A stretch of 64,000 bases of DNA, from contig NZ_JBPCZH010000008.1 in the NCBI RefSeq assembly GCF_051251085.1, positions 1 through 64,000 on the forward strand, read 5' to 3'. Of this stretch, positions 9,446 through 19,287 are shown piece after piece. The notes below the pieces were generated by a model, which saw only the letters and a list, made by a program, of their open reading frames with translations, ran no database searches and was not told the origin of the DNA. Position numbers and translations under genes: made by a program. The stretch's first letter is position 1; the number at the start of each line of letters is the position of its first letter. Source of the stretch: Cernens ardua. Its GTDB lineage: Bacteria; Pseudomonadota; Gammaproteobacteria; Pseudomonadales; Halomonadaceae.

Positions 9446-10351
9446 ATGTTACCTACTTACCGCGGTCGTTTCGCGCCCACGCCCTCTGGCCCTCTGCATT
9501 TGGGCTCGCTCACCACCGCTGTCGCGAGCTGGCTGGACGCGCGCGCGCATCATGGGCAATGGCTAGTGCGGATTGAAGATGTTGACCTCCCTCGCTGCCC
9601 TCCCGGCACCAGTGATCTGATTCTCCAACAATTGGTTGCATACGGATTGGAATGGGATGGCAATGTCAGCTTTCAGCATGATCATGACCAACGCTATCAG
9701 GAGGCATTGAATTCTCTTGTCAAACAACATCAAGCCTATGACTGTAGTTGCTCACGCAAGGAGTGGCAGTCATATCCACATTACCCGGGTTGGTGCCGGC
9801 AGGGGAATCGTCACCCGGAACGCCCGGCTGCCTGGCGACTCAATACGGGCAGGCAAGAGCCCTCACCAAACGATAACATTGAGTGGGAAGACCTGTGGCT
9901 AGGATATCAACGTTGGTCACTCGCCGAGTTGGGTGACGTCGTGTTGAAGCGCAAGGATGGCCTGTGGGCATACCAGCTTGCGGTGGTGGTTGATGATGCA
10001 GCCGAGGGAATCACCCATGTTATTCGAGGGGAGGATTTACTCGATAACACGCCCTGGCAAATCAGGTTGCAGGAAAATCTTGGTTTTCCAATACCACGAT
10101 ACGCACATATGCCGCTCGTTAAGGCAGAGAATGGGCAAAAACTCTCCAAACAGAACCTTGCACCTGCTCTGCCAAATCAACCGCAGGCTATCCGTCATAC
10201 CTTGCACCACGCATTACAGCTACTGGGATTGGCCCCGCCTGATGCACTACAACACGAGCGTATAGAAGCACAACTGACCTGGGCGTTGGCACATTGGACG
10301 CTTACGCAGGCAGAATCAACCCTTCCAGACAAAACGCAGGCATCGCCCTGA
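9446..10351 (+). CDS. gluQ: glutamyl-Q tRNA(Asp) synthetase
   Basis: Truncated GluRS paralogue that attaches glutamate to the queuosine at position 34 of tRNA-Asp. Like other GluQ-RS proteins (about 300 residues) it has the catalytic half only. The HIGH-type motif is SGPLHLGS near residues 14-21. The zinc site fits Cys100, Cys102, Tyr113 and Cys117. The KMSKS equivalent is KLSKQN. No anticodon-binding domain follows. Linkage to dksA upstream and pcnB downstream supports the assignment. Confidence 0.93.
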   Translation: MLPTYRGRFAPTPSGPLHLGSLTTAVASWLDARAHHGQWLVRIEDVDLPRCPPGTSDLILQQLVAYGLEWDGNVSFQHDHDQRYQEALNSLVKQHQAYDCSCSRKEWQSYPHYPGWCRQGNRHPERPAAWRLNTGRQEPSPNDNIEWEDLWLGYQRWSLAELGDVVLKRKDGLWAYQLAVVVDDAAEGITHVIRGEDLLDNTPWQIRLQENLGFPIPRYAHMPLVKAENGQKLSKQNLAPALPNQPQAIRHTLHHALQLLGLAPPDALQHERIEAQLTWALAHWTLTQAESTLPDKTQASP

Positions 10352-11111
10352 CAATCGTGCACCAAAAGCGACACCACCATGTCCAAAAGTGAACAGAATA
10401 TGCCTTGATGAGACAAAGGTGCGCTTACCCAATATTCATGAAAAAATTATAAAACCAATAACCCAATGTTTTTAAACCATTTTTTATAAGTTGGCACAAA
10501 TACCGCTTATTAATAGGCAAGAAAAACAAAAACGATTACAAGCGAAGAACAAAAACAATTCACTTCGCGGTTGGGTGAGCATAACAACAACAAGAAATGT
10601 GAGCCGTAATCGTAGACACGCACCAAAAAACAAAAGGTGTTGGGTAACATTGTAGGTGGGAATTCGCTGAGAATGTGTGTTTTCCATGTGATCCAATAAA
10701 AATAACGTCACAGGTTAACCCGCTGACAACAAAAACAAGATAGCAGGCACATTCTCTATTCATTCTTTCCTGACATGTCTTTTGAGAAGGTTTGCTTTGA
10801 TCTTCTCGAATGCTTTCGCCTTCCGGCCAGCGTTTTAAGCTTATATCCCTGACACAATCCTCTCGAACAACGTTGCCTTTCTTTCCCCCCCCAGAAAAGA
10901 TACATGACCAGCACCTCGATGGCGTTCTTTCTTCCCGCATCATTCGGATTCACAGGTGAAATACGATTATTTTCCTGAAATCAACCGTATTTTTTCTCTA
11001 ACGCTCCCCGGCTCACTTTGCAAGCCTGCAATGCTTGGTTAAACTGACAGCATATGCGCGCTGGTTATACCAGTTCTAGCTTAATTTATTCATATCGGGT
11101 ATCGGTAAGGT
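10352..11111. other. 760-base gene-free gap upstream of pcnB
   Basis: A/T-rich from about 10430 to 10540, with runs such as AAAAAATTATAAAA. Open frames on the minus strand (up to 127 codons) lack recognisable domains and good ribosome-binding sites, so I do not call them. The pcnB promoter is expected near the right end; I see no convincing hairpin terminator for gluQ. Confidence 0.5.
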
Positions 11112-12482
11112 TTGAAAACCTCAATCAATGATCTTATGGCAAGTCCTTCCCCTCATATTATTCCCCGCGAGGAGCATCAGCTTTCACGCAATATGCTGAG
11201 CGAAAATGCGCTCAAGGTTCTCCAACGGTTGAACAAGGCCGGCTACTCTGCGTATCTGGTCGGTGGTTGCGTGCGCGATGGACTATTGGGGATGACACCC
11301 AAGGATTTCGACGTTGCAACCAATGCCACGCCGGACCAGGTAAAGGCACTTTTCCGTAATGCCATGATCATTGGCCGCCGATTCCGGATTGTGCATGTTC
11401 GTTTTGGTCGTGAAGTAATAGAGGTCACCACGTTCCGTGGCACTCACGAAGAGAACAATGATGGTAATCGATCCCAACGTTCTGAAGCAGGCATGTTACT
11501 GCGTGACAACGTATGGGGCAGTGTCGATGAAGACGCTATGCGTCGTGACTTCACCATCAATGCGCTCTACTACGATGCTCAGGATCGCTCGATTCATGAT
11601 TGGGCAAACGGTGCCGAGGATCTAAAAGAGGGTCAAGTACGCCTGATTGGAGATCCGGAAACCCGTTATCGTGAAGATCCCGTACGTATGCTGCGTGCCG
11701 TTCGCTTTGCAGCCAAGCTGGATTTCGAGATTGAATCGCATACGGCCGAGCCCTTGCACGAATTGGCCCCCCTACTTCTTTCTATCTCCCCTGCTCGTAT
11801 GTTTGACGAAGTCCTCAAACTGTTCCTGAGCGGCGCGGCACTGAAAACGTATCATCGCCTGCGTGAACAGGGGCTCTTCGCCATGCTGTTCCCCGCCACT
11901 TTCGACGCGCTGAGTGTCGTACCCTGGGCAGAAAAACTGATTGAGCAATCGTTGATCAATACGGATGAACGGGTACGTCTGGACAAGCCTGTCACACCGG
12001 CATTCCTGTATGGCGCCCTATTATGGCCCGCGGTGGTAATGGACACGCAAGCCTTCATGATAGAGGGCGTCCCTTTGGTACCTGCGCAACAGCAGGCTGC
12101 CCAGCAGGTACTTGGCCGTCAACTCCAACACACTGCCATTCCCAAGCGCTTCAGCATGCCCATGCGTGATATTTGGGATCTTCAGTTACGCCTGCCTCGC
12201 CGCAAGGGAAAGCGCGCTGAACAGATTCTCAACCAACAGCGCTTCCGTGCAGGCTTCGACTTCCTGCTATTGCGTGAACAGGCGGGGGAAATTCCTCCGG
12301 GTTTGGGTGAATGGTGGCAGCAATACCAGGATGCCGGTGAAGCCGAGCGCCAAGCCATGGCCAGTAACGTGCCGTCCAAACCGACGGATAATGAAGACTT
12401 GCCCCCCATGTCGAGCGAAAATACCCCACCGCCACGCAAACGCAGGCGGCCGCGGCGGCGTACTCCGCGTAAAAACCAGTAA
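11112..12482 (+). CDS. pcnB: poly(A) polymerase I
   Basis: Adds poly(A) tails to RNA 3' ends, which promotes decay by exonucleases. The nucleotidyltransferase head shows AYLVGGCVRDGLLG and the catalytic DFDVAT acidic pair near residue 66. RRDFTINALYYD and RYREDPVRMLRAVRFAAKL are family signatures. The C-terminal tail is very basic (RKRRRPRRRTPRK), as in proteobacterial PcnB, and fits RNA binding. The TTG at 11112 has GGTAAGG upstream; an ATG at 11136 is an alternative start. folK follows after 17 bases. Confidence 0.94.
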   Translation: MKTSINDLMASPSPHIIPREEHQLSRNMLSENALKVLQRLNKAGYSAYLVGGCVRDGLLGMTPKDFDVATNATPDQVKALFRNAMIIGRRFRIVHVRFGREVIEVTTFRGTHEENNDGNRSQRSEAGMLLRDNVWGSVDEDAMRRDFTINALYYDAQDRSIHDWANGAEDLKEGQVRLIGDPETRYREDPVRMLRAVRFAAKLDFEIESHTAEPLHELAPLLLSISPARMFDEVLKLFLSGAALKTYHRLREQGLFAMLFPATFDALSVVPWAEKLIEQSLINTDERVRLDKPVTPAFLYGALLWPAVVMDTQAFMIEGVPLVPAQQQAAQQVLGRQLQHTAIPKRFSMPMRDIWDLQLRLPRRKGKRAEQILNQQRFRAGFDFLLLREQAGEIPPGLGEWWQQYQDAGEAERQAMASNVPSKPTDNEDLPPMSSENTPPPRKRRRPRRRTPRKNQ

Positions 12483-12499
12483 TCACGGTTATCGTGATC

Positions 12500-13009
12500 A
12501 TGTACGCTCATTATCCTCACCGTGCTTTTATCGGTATTGGCAGCAACCTGAATAACCCACTTGAGCAGGTACAGCGGGCCATTACTGCACTTGCAAGGCT
12601 ACCGCTGTGCGAGATGGTAGCTGTATCCCCCCTCTATCGCACACAACCTGTGGGGCCGCAGGATCAGGATGACTTCATCAATGGTGCAGTAGAGCTGCTG
12701 ACCGCCTATAGTCCGCTGGCTCTGCTTGACCAGCTTCAGCGTCTTGAGCAACAACAGCGCCGTATCAGAGTCCGCCATTGGGGGCCAAGGACGCTGGATC
12801 TTGACCTCTTGTTATACGATGAACAGATAATGGATCATGCACGCCTGCAAGTACCTCACAAGGAATTTCTAAAGCGTCCATTTGCCTGGAAACCGGTGAT
12901 CGATATAGCCCCTGATGTACGGCTTCCGGATGGTTCATATCTGCATGAATACATACAAATGGGCGACGCCAACGATATGGTACAGATCGGTACACTATCT
13001 TCGACCTGA
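12500..13009 (+). CDS. folK: 2-amino-4-hydroxy-6-hydroxymethyldihydropteridine pyrophosphokinase
   Basis: Folate pathway enzyme that transfers pyrophosphate from ATP to 6-hydroxymethyl-dihydropterin, making the substrate for FolP (encoded at 29.5-30.4 kb). The signatures are FIGIGSNL at the start, SPLYRTQPVGPQDQDDFINGAVEL, and the catalytic loop HWGPRTLDLDLLLYD near residue 95. Start at the ATG at 12500; a GTG two codons earlier (12494) is possible. It follows pcnB closely, so both are probably co-transcribed. Confidence 0.94.
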   Translation: MYAHYPHRAFIGIGSNLNNPLEQVQRAITALARLPLCEMVAVSPLYRTQPVGPQDQDDFINGAVELLTAYSPLALLDQLQRLEQQQRRIRVRHWGPRTLDLDLLLYDEQIMDHARLQVPHKEFLKRPFAWKPVIDIAPDVRLPDGSYLHEYIQMGDANDMVQIGTLSST

Positions 13010-13134
13010 TATCGCGATACCATAGAAGCGATGCCACGGAAAGCTTGTTTACCTGCTTTACTGCCTTCCTCATGTAAAAGTACTCTGGAGCTCATCTCTT
13101 CAGGCAGCTGCGTCTCTATACCCTACTCAACTGA

Positions 13135-13193
13135 TTCATCAACACCTATACTGATGCAGTGTTACCCATACAGCTTCATCAATGCCTATACTG
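13135..13193. repeat. imperfect 19-bp direct repeat, 40-bp period
   Basis: TTCATCAACACCTATACTG at 13135-13153 and TTCATCAATGCCTATACTG at 13175-13193 differ at two of 19 positions. They lie in the folK-panB spacer, upstream of the probable panBC promoter. Confidence 0.75.
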
Positions 13194-13301
13194 CCGATAC
13201 CTGATACTCAATTTTAAACCAGAACAAGGCAGCGGCATGAGCTACATGCCATCCATATCAATATTATCCACAGCCATCACCATTTTTAGTGGGAGTTTCT
13301 C

Positions 13302-14090
13302 ATGGCGATTACCCTCTCAACCTTGAATGGACACCGTGAATCCAATACACCATTCAGCTGTTTGACAGCCTATGATGCCACGCTTGCCCGTTTGGCAAGT
13401 GATGCGGGAGTTGAAGTATTACTGGTGGGTGATTCCCTCGGTATGGTCGTACAGGGGCATACAAGCACGGTCCCTGTGACTATCGATCAGATGGTGTACC
13501 ACACTGAATGTATTGCGCGAGCGGGTGTGGATAGTTTGATTATGGCGGACTTACCCTTCATGTCCGCACCTTCGACCGAAACTCTTCTGGATAATGCCGC
13601 GCGGTTAATGCGTGCCGGCGCGCACATGGTGAAGATTGAAGGTGCTGGTTGGCTACAAGCAGGCATTCAGGCACTTGCCCAGCAAGGGATACCTGTCTGC
13701 GTACATTTGGGACTCACGCCACAGCACGTCAATGCCCTGGGAGGCTATCGAGTTCAGGGAATGGACCCGGATGAAGCGCAGGCTATCATCGATGATGCAC
13801 TGGCGCTGGAGCAAGCGGGGGCAGCTGCTATTTTGCTGGAATGCGTGCCTCGGGATCTGGCACTGGATGTGCGTGATGCACTGACCGTGCCCGTCATTGG
13901 AATCGGGGCAGGCCCGGATGTGGATGGGCAAATACTGGTCATGCACGATATGCTGGGTGCCACGACGGGGCATGTGCCTCGTTTTGTAAAAAACTTCCTG
14001 CTGGATGAAGTGTCTATACAGGATGCCTTTCTTTCTTATCATGAGGCCGTGGTCCACCGTGAATTTCCGGCACCTGAGCACTGCTATTAG
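13302..14090 (+). CDS. panB: 3-methyl-2-oxobutanoate hydroxymethyltransferase
   Basis: First committed step of pantothenate synthesis: hydroxymethyl transfer from methylene-tetrahydrofolate to ketoisovalerate. 262-residue TIM-barrel enzyme. SCLTAYDATLARLASDAGVEVLLVGDSLGMVVQGH contains the Mg-ligand aspartate; DLPFMS, KIEGAGW and HLGLTPQHVNALGGYRVQG are conserved blocks. IGAGPDVDGQILVMHDMLG closes the active site. GGAG stands upstream of the ATG. panC begins 21 bases downstream in the same operon. Confidence 0.96.
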   Translation: MAITLSTLNGHRESNTPFSCLTAYDATLARLASDAGVEVLLVGDSLGMVVQGHTSTVPVTIDQMVYHTECIARAGVDSLIMADLPFMSAPSTETLLDNAARLMRAGAHMVKIEGAGWLQAGIQALAQQGIPVCVHLGLTPQHVNALGGYRVQGMDPDEAQAIIDDALALEQAGAAAILLECVPRDLALDVRDALTVPVIGIGAGPDVDGQILVMHDMLGATTGHVPRFVKNFLLDEVSIQDAFLSYHEAVVHREFPAPEHCY

Positions 14091-14111
14091 CCACTCTGAT
14101 ATACAAGTACC

Positions 14112-14978
14112 ATGAAAACCTTTACTACAATTGAAGAAGTGCGCACGTTTGTTCGCACTGCAAGACACGCATCGCAACGTATTGCCTTTGTTCCCACTAT
14201 GGGAAATCTGCATGATGGCCACATGGCACTGGTGAAAGCAGCTAAAAAACACGCAGATGTGGTCATCACTTCCATTTTCGTCAACCCAATCCAGTTTGGC
14301 CCAAACGAAGACCTTGAGAGTTACCCTCGCACATTAACGGCAGACCGTCAGGCGTTGGAAACCGTAAAGTGCGATGGGCTGTTTCTACCTACGGTTGATA
14401 CGTTATCCCCCAATGGTATGGATACATTGACGAAGGTCCATGTCCCCGGCCCCTCCGAGGGATTATGTGCTACCTCACGACCCAATCATTTCGACGGCGT
14501 CTCGACCGTTGTCTCAATTCTATTCAATATTGTTCAGCCGGACATTGCCTGCTTCGGCAAGAAGGATTATCAACAGCTTGCCATCATTCGCAAAATGGTA
14601 GATGACCTGCATTTGCCGATTGAAATCATCGGTGTTGATACGGTGCGAGAATCCTCTGGGCTTGCCCTCTCTTCCCGTAATGGTTATCTGGATGATGAAC
14701 AGCACCAACAGGCAGCAAATCTACAGCGGGTCTTGAAAATGGCAGAGAGCGCGCTATTGGAGGGAACACCACGAGATACCGTATTAATCTATGCGCGCAC
14801 AGAGCTTGAGACTCAGGGATTCGAAGTGGATTATCTTGAGTTACGCCGAAAGGATCTTTCCCCACTCGGGGTAAACGACCTTATCGAAGGAAATGCCATT
14901 TTGCTGGCTGCGGCTTATTTGGGAAGTACGCGTTTGCTGGATAATCGAGAGATTAAAAAAGAACACCCTAACGAGTAA
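14112..14978 (+). CDS. panC: pantothenate synthetase
   Basis: ATP-dependent condensation of pantoate with beta-alanine, the last step to pantothenate. 288 residues. The HIGH-type motif is PTMGNLHDGHMALV near residue 28. The FVNPIQFGPNEDLESYPRT, FGKKDYQQL and SSGLALSSRNGYL blocks are all present. The last codons lie in a hairpin that probably serves as terminator for the permease gene on the other strand. Confidence 0.96.
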   Translation: MKTFTTIEEVRTFVRTARHASQRIAFVPTMGNLHDGHMALVKAAKKHADVVITSIFVNPIQFGPNEDLESYPRTLTADRQALETVKCDGLFLPTVDTLSPNGMDTLTKVHVPGPSEGLCATSRPNHFDGVSTVVSILFNIVQPDIACFGKKDYQQLAIIRKMVDDLHLPIEIIGVDTVRESSGLALSSRNGYLDDEQHQQAANLQRVLKMAESALLEGTPRDTVLIYARTELETQGFEVDYLELRRKDLSPLGVNDLIEGNAILLAAAYLGSTRLLDNREIKKEHPNE

Positions 14979-14997
14979 ACGACTCCGTTAGGGTGTT
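14955..14997 (-). terminator. terminator of the permease gene, overlapping the panC 3' end
   Basis: 12-bp perfect stem: AACACCCTAACG (14962-14973) and CGTTAGGGTGTT (14986-14997). On the minus strand it is followed by CTTTTTTAATC. The right-hand arm is just past the panC stop codon and the left-hand arm encodes the last panC residues. On the plus strand no T-run follows. Confidence 0.75.
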
Positions 14998-15093
14998 GCG
15001 TCTTCCTACCGTTTTATTTCCCTATATCACTGTGGGCGTCGCACTCTCATGTATGCATTCAGCCAACGGGACCCTCACAGTGAATCAGATACG

Positions 15094-16497
15094 TCAGGTA
15101 GATTCTGAAACGGCCGCTGATTTCCTCGCACGGTACTTCATCTTTATTCTATAGAAAATGTAGCACCAGATAATAAAGGGAATACTGAAGTAGATCGAAA
15201 TCCGCTGCCCCGGGTCGCAAGCCATACCGACACAAGCGATAAGGCAGAACAGGATAGCGCCAATGGGTACCCATGGATAAAAGCGAACACGGTAATGGAG
15301 ATCCTTCACATCCCCTCCCCGCTTCACATACTGCCGTCGGAAAGCCATCTGCGCCGCAGCAATCACCATCCAGACCACCACTGAGGCAAATCCCGAGATC
15401 GAGATCAGTGCCAGATACACCGTCCCCGGTGCATAAATGCTACTGGCGAGTGATGCCAAAGCCCCCAGCAAACTCAGCAATACGGCATTGACCGGCGCAC
15501 CAAAGCGGGAGACACGTGTATAACGTTTGGAAATAAAGCCCTGATTCCCCAGGGTCCACAACATGCGAGCGGATGCGTACAAGCCTGAATTGGCAGCAGA
15601 GAGCATAGCCGTCAGAATCACCAGATTCATGATATCGCCGACGTAAGGCAAACCCACATGGCTAAAAACGGTCACGAAAGGGCTTTGCTCAACATTGGCG
15701 TCTTCGCGGGGGATGAGGGCTGCCAATACAATAATGGTGCCGATGAAGAAGATAGCCAGCCGGGCGATCGTCACGCGAATTGCTTTACGAAGACTATTTT
15801 GCGGATCCTCGGCCTCGCCGGACGCAATCCCTACCAGCTCCGAGCCCGAGAACGCGAAGAGCACCACAACCAACGTCATGAAGACTGACCAGATTCCTGT
15901 TGGGAAGAGGCCTTCGCGGGTGAAGTTGTCAAGATAATGGGTGTGTATGTCTCCCCTGTGCGGGAAGCCTAGAATCAGCCAGATACCCACCGCTAGAAAT
16001 ACTATGACTGTGGCTACCTTGATCAACGATAACCAGAACTCTGTTTCGGCAAAGATCTTGACTGAAAACAAATTCAACGCAAGTATCACGACGCCAAACA
16101 GTAGGCTCCAGCTCCATACCGGCACATTGGGGTACCAATGCTGCATCAGCATGCCGGCACCGGTAAATTCAGACCCTATCGCAACGGTCCAGTTCAGCCA
16201 ATAAAGCCAGGCAATAGTATAACCTGTGCCTGGCCCCAGATAACGTGTTGCATACACACTAAAAGAACCGGAATTCGGTGTATATACCGCCAGTTCCCCC
16301 AGACATACCATCACCATGTACATGACCAACGCGCCGATCGCGTAAGCCAGTACCGCACCCAATGGGCCTGCCTGATTGATCGAGTAACCGGAACTCAGGA
16401 ACAATCCGGTACCGATAACCCCGCCCAACGCCAGCATTACCATGTGGCGTGTCTGCATCCCTGTTTTTAATTCCTGATCAGAATCCTGCTGTGCCAT
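15094..16497 (-). CDS. amino acid permease (APC superfamily)
   Basis: 467-residue inner-membrane transporter with about 12 hydrophobic segments, of the amino acid transporter (AAT) family. The first helix carries GGVIGTGLFLSSGYSINQAGP, the unwound substrate-binding segment. AFSGSELVGIASGEAEDP (helix 6 and loop) is the second half of the site. The pattern is closest, from memory, to S-methylmethionine (MmuP) and related arginine/lysine permeases; the substrate is not certain. Start at the ATG at 16497 (MAQQDSD) after GGAAGAG; an upstream TTG at 16536 is less likely. Confidence 0.85.
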   Translation of the reverse strand: MAQQDSDQELKTGMQTRHMVMLALGGVIGTGLFLSSGYSINQAGPLGAVLAYAIGALVMYMVMVCLGELAVYTPNSGSFSVYATRYLGPGTGYTIAWLYWLNWTVAIGSEFTGAGMLMQHWYPNVPVWSWSLLFGVVILALNLFSVKIFAETEFWLSLIKVATVIVFLAVGIWLILGFPHRGDIHTHYLDNFTREGLFPTGIWSVFMTLVVVLFAFSGSELVGIASGEAEDPQNSLRKAIRVTIARLAIFFIGTIIVLAALIPREDANVEQSPFVTVFSHVGLPYVGDIMNLVILTAMLSAANSGLYASARMLWTLGNQGFISKRYTRVSRFGAPVNAVLLSLLGALASLASSIYAPGTVYLALISISGFASVVVWMVIAAAQMAFRRQYVKRGGDVKDLHYRVRFYPWVPIGAILFCLIACVGMACDPGQRISIYFSIPFIIWCYIFYRIKMKYRARKSAAVSEST

Positions 16498-16984
16498 ATG
16501 ACTCTTCCAAACATTCTTTCTAAAATCTTCTTCCAAAAACGCCTTATGAACGTTTTTGATGCTTCAGGGATACGTGCCGATTCTCTACCAATTAATCACT
16601 AATGTACGTAATACAATGTGGACGGTGACAATTTTACATAGGGAGAGCCTAACCCTACATTACAACGGAAGGCGAAATACCCTCGATCACCCTTCTACTC
16701 TTATGATAGCACCGTACTGATATTTTTTTGTCCGGCGCCTCTTCACACATTCCTGGCAGTCCATTGATGTATAAAACGAGCCAACATTCTCAAGTCACAG
16801 AATATTTGTATATCAATTTCACGCAAAAGCCCCAACAGAATGAGAGGAACGAGCCGACTTGCACATCGCGAACCACTCAATCCCATCGGGGCTTTATTCA
16901 TCAGGCATTACCTTTTTAACTCATTTTAGTTAGCTTCAAATAGCATCGGCTAACTTCAAGTATGTTAAAGAAATGCCTAAACGA
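16498..16984. other. gap between the pnp 3' end and the permease start
   Basis: No gene seen. The left part should hold the permease promoter. AAAGCCCC (16826-16833) and GGGGCTTT (16888-16895) could pair across a long 54-base loop, with TTTT on the minus-strand side. This is a weak candidate terminator for pnp. Confidence 0.45.
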
Positions 16985-19111
16985 TCACTCACCATCGGCA
17001 AGAGACGCTTCGAAAGCTTCTTTCTCTTCCGGAGTGACTTCTTTGATAGACAGCTTCACACGGCCACGATTGTCAATATCGAGTACCTTGACGGTCACCA
17101 TGTCGCCTTCATTCAAATAGTCCTTCACGTCATTAACACGCTCGGGCACGATTTGAGAAATGTGAACCAGACCGTCTGTTCCCGGCATGAAATTCACGAA
17201 AGCACCAAAGTCGGCAATACGAACGACTTTACCACGGTACAGTGCATTGATTTCGGGCTCAGCCACAATCGCCTGCACGGTATCGACCGCTTTTTTGGAG
17301 CCGGCCTTGGTATCCGCATAAATACGAACTGTACCATCATCCTGAATGTCGATGGATGCCCCAGTGTCTTCGCAGATCTGGCGAATGGTTGCGCCACCTT
17401 TACCGATGACATCACGAATCTTGTCGCTGTCGATCTTGAAGGTCACCATGGAAGGTGCGTGGTCAGCCACTTCTTCACGACCAGAGCTGATCACTTCGTT
17501 CATCTGCTTGAGGATATGCAAACGTGCTTCATAAGCCTGCTCCAGAGCACGCTCCATGATCGCTTCATTGATACCTTCAATCTTGATGTCCATCTGCAGT
17601 GCAGTGACGCCATTCTCTGAACCGGCAACCTTGAAGTCCATATCGCCAAGGTGATCTTCATCACCCAGAATATCGGTCAGTACGGCAAAACGTTCACCAT
17701 CCTTCACCAGCCCCATCGCGATACCGGCAACAGGCGCCTTCAGCGGAACACCGGCGTCCATCAGTGCCAATGACGCACCACAGACAGATGCCATGGAGCT
17801 GGAACCGTTGGATTCAGTAATCTCGGACACAACACGTACGGTATAGGGGAAGGTGTCATCGCCAGGAACCATCGCCTGTACACCGCGCTTCGCCAGACGG
17901 CCATGGCCGATCTCACGACGCTTCGGAGAACCAAAGAAGCCGGCTTCGCCTACGCTGTAGGGAGGGAAGTTATAGTGGAACAGGAAACGTTCCTGACGCT
18001 CACCTTCCAGCCCTTCGATTGTCTGGGATTCACGCATAGTGCCCAGAGTCGCACTTACGATAGCCTGTGTTTCACCACGAGTGAAAAGAGCCGAACCGTG
18101 AGTACGCGGCAAAACACCCACTTCGATCGCCAGCGGGCGAACGGTACGCTGATCGCGCCCGTCAATACGCGGCTCACCATTCAGGACACGCTCACGTACG
18201 ACGCGTTTTTCCAATGAAGCAAAGGCACCGGCCACATCAGACTCATCAAACTGACTGGATTCATTACCCAACAGTTCGATCGCCTGCTGACGCAGTTCAG
18301 ACAATGCATCCTGACGCTGAAGTTTGTCTGTAATGCGATAAGCCTCACCGACCTTGCTTTCAAAGCCAGCGGCCAGTGACTGCTTGAGTTCCGTATTTTC
18401 AGGGGCAGGTTGCCAATCCCACTTGGGTTTGCCCGCTTCTTCGGCAAACTCACGGATAGCCTGAATGGACTGTTGCATTTCCTGATGGGCAAACAGCACT
18501 GCACCCAGCATTTCGTCTTCGGTCAGCTCTTTGGCTTCAGACTCAACCATCAGTACCGCTTTATCGGTACCAGCAACCACCATGTCGAGCTCGGAGGTGG
18601 CCAGCTCTTCATTGGTCGGGTTGATGAAATAACCGCGCTCTTCAGTAAATGCAACACGCGCCGCACCCAGAGGGCCATGGAATGGCACACCGCTGATGGA
18701 AAGCGCCGCAGAGGTACCCAACATGGCGGCAATATCAGGATCATTCTGTTTGTCGGCTGACATCACCGTACAGATCACCTGAACTTCATTCATGAAGCCT
18801 TTGGGGAAAAGCGGGCGGATAGGACGGTCGATCAAGCGAGACGTTAGTGTCTCTTTCTCGGTCGGGCGGCCTTCACGCTTGAAGAAACCACCGGGAATTT
18901 TACCTACGGCGTAGGTCTTTTCCTGATAGTGAACGGACAGGGGAAAGAAGTCCTGATCCGGTTTTACATCCTTGCGAGCCACCACTGTACAGAGGACGGA
19001 GGTGTTCTCGATGGTAATCAATACGCTACCGGTTGCCTGACGTGCAATGCGTCCGGTCTCCAGCGTGACGGTCTTGCCACCGTACTGGAAAGTCTTTTTG
19101 ACAGGATTCAC
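16985..19111 (-). CDS. pnp: polyribonucleotide nucleotidyltransferase (PNPase)
   Basis: Phosphorolytic 3'-5' exoribonuclease of the RNA degradosome. Two RNase PH domains (about residues 1-210 and 300-530), then a KH domain (IRDVIGKGGATIRQICEDTGASIDI) and an S1 domain (YRGKVVRIADFGAFVNFMPGTDGLVHISQI). 708 residues from the GTG at 19109-19111, with AAGGA eight bases upstream; this gives the family start VNPVKKTFQYGGKTVTLETG. The frame is open for 20 further codons upstream without similarity. It follows rpsO, as in E. coli. Confidence 0.96.
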   Translation of the reverse strand: MNPVKKTFQYGGKTVTLETGRIARQATGSVLITIENTSVLCTVVARKDVKPDQDFFPLSVHYQEKTYAVGKIPGGFFKREGRPTEKETLTSRLIDRPIRPLFPKGFMNEVQVICTVMSADKQNDPDIAAMLGTSAALSISGVPFHGPLGAARVAFTEERGYFINPTNEELATSELDMVVAGTDKAVLMVESEAKELTEDEMLGAVLFAHQEMQQSIQAIREFAEEAGKPKWDWQPAPENTELKQSLAAGFESKVGEAYRITDKLQRQDALSELRQQAIELLGNESSQFDESDVAGAFASLEKRVVRERVLNGEPRIDGRDQRTVRPLAIEVGVLPRTHGSALFTRGETQAIVSATLGTMRESQTIEGLEGERQERFLFHYNFPPYSVGEAGFFGSPKRREIGHGRLAKRGVQAMVPGDDTFPYTVRVVSEITESNGSSSMASVCGASLALMDAGVPLKAPVAGIAMGLVKDGERFAVLTDILGDEDHLGDMDFKVAGSENGVTALQMDIKIEGINEAIMERALEQAYEARLHILKQMNEVISSGREEVADHAPSMVTFKIDSDKIRDVIGKGGATIRQICEDTGASIDIQDDGTVRIYADTKAGSKKAVDTVQAIVAEPEINALYRGKVVRIADFGAFVNFMPGTDGLVHISQIVPERVNDVKDYLNEGDMVTVKVLDIDNRGRVKLSIKEVTPEEKEAFEASLADGE

Positions 19112-19230
19112 TCTGAATTCCTTTGATATATGTATACGATCGTGTTCGCGTTTTATGCGCTCAAGCAGCAATATTAGAGACTTGCGGGGCCGCTGTCACG
19201 ACCCGAGATGACATTAGTGCCTGCCATGAA

Positions 19231-19260
19231 CAAAAACAGGCAGCCACAAAGGGCTGCCCG
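19231..19260 (-). terminator. rpsO-pnp intercistronic hairpin
   Basis: Stem of about 8 bp (GGGCAGCC with GGCTGCCT on the minus strand; plus-strand arms at 19238-19245 and 19251-19258), followed by TGTTTTTG. It sits between rpsO and pnp, where E. coli also has a partial terminator and RNA-processing site. Some read-through into pnp is likely. Confidence 0.7.
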
Positions 19261-19287
19261 CTTGATACGCATAAGCAACTATCGCAA

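Noticed and set aside
10560..10943. 127-codon minus-strand frame in the gluQ-pcnB gap
   Set aside because: No similarity, no good ribosome-binding site, overlaps other frames of equal quality.
13010..13301. Riboswitch upstream of panB
   Set aside because: No structured leader recognisable; only an imperfect direct repeat.
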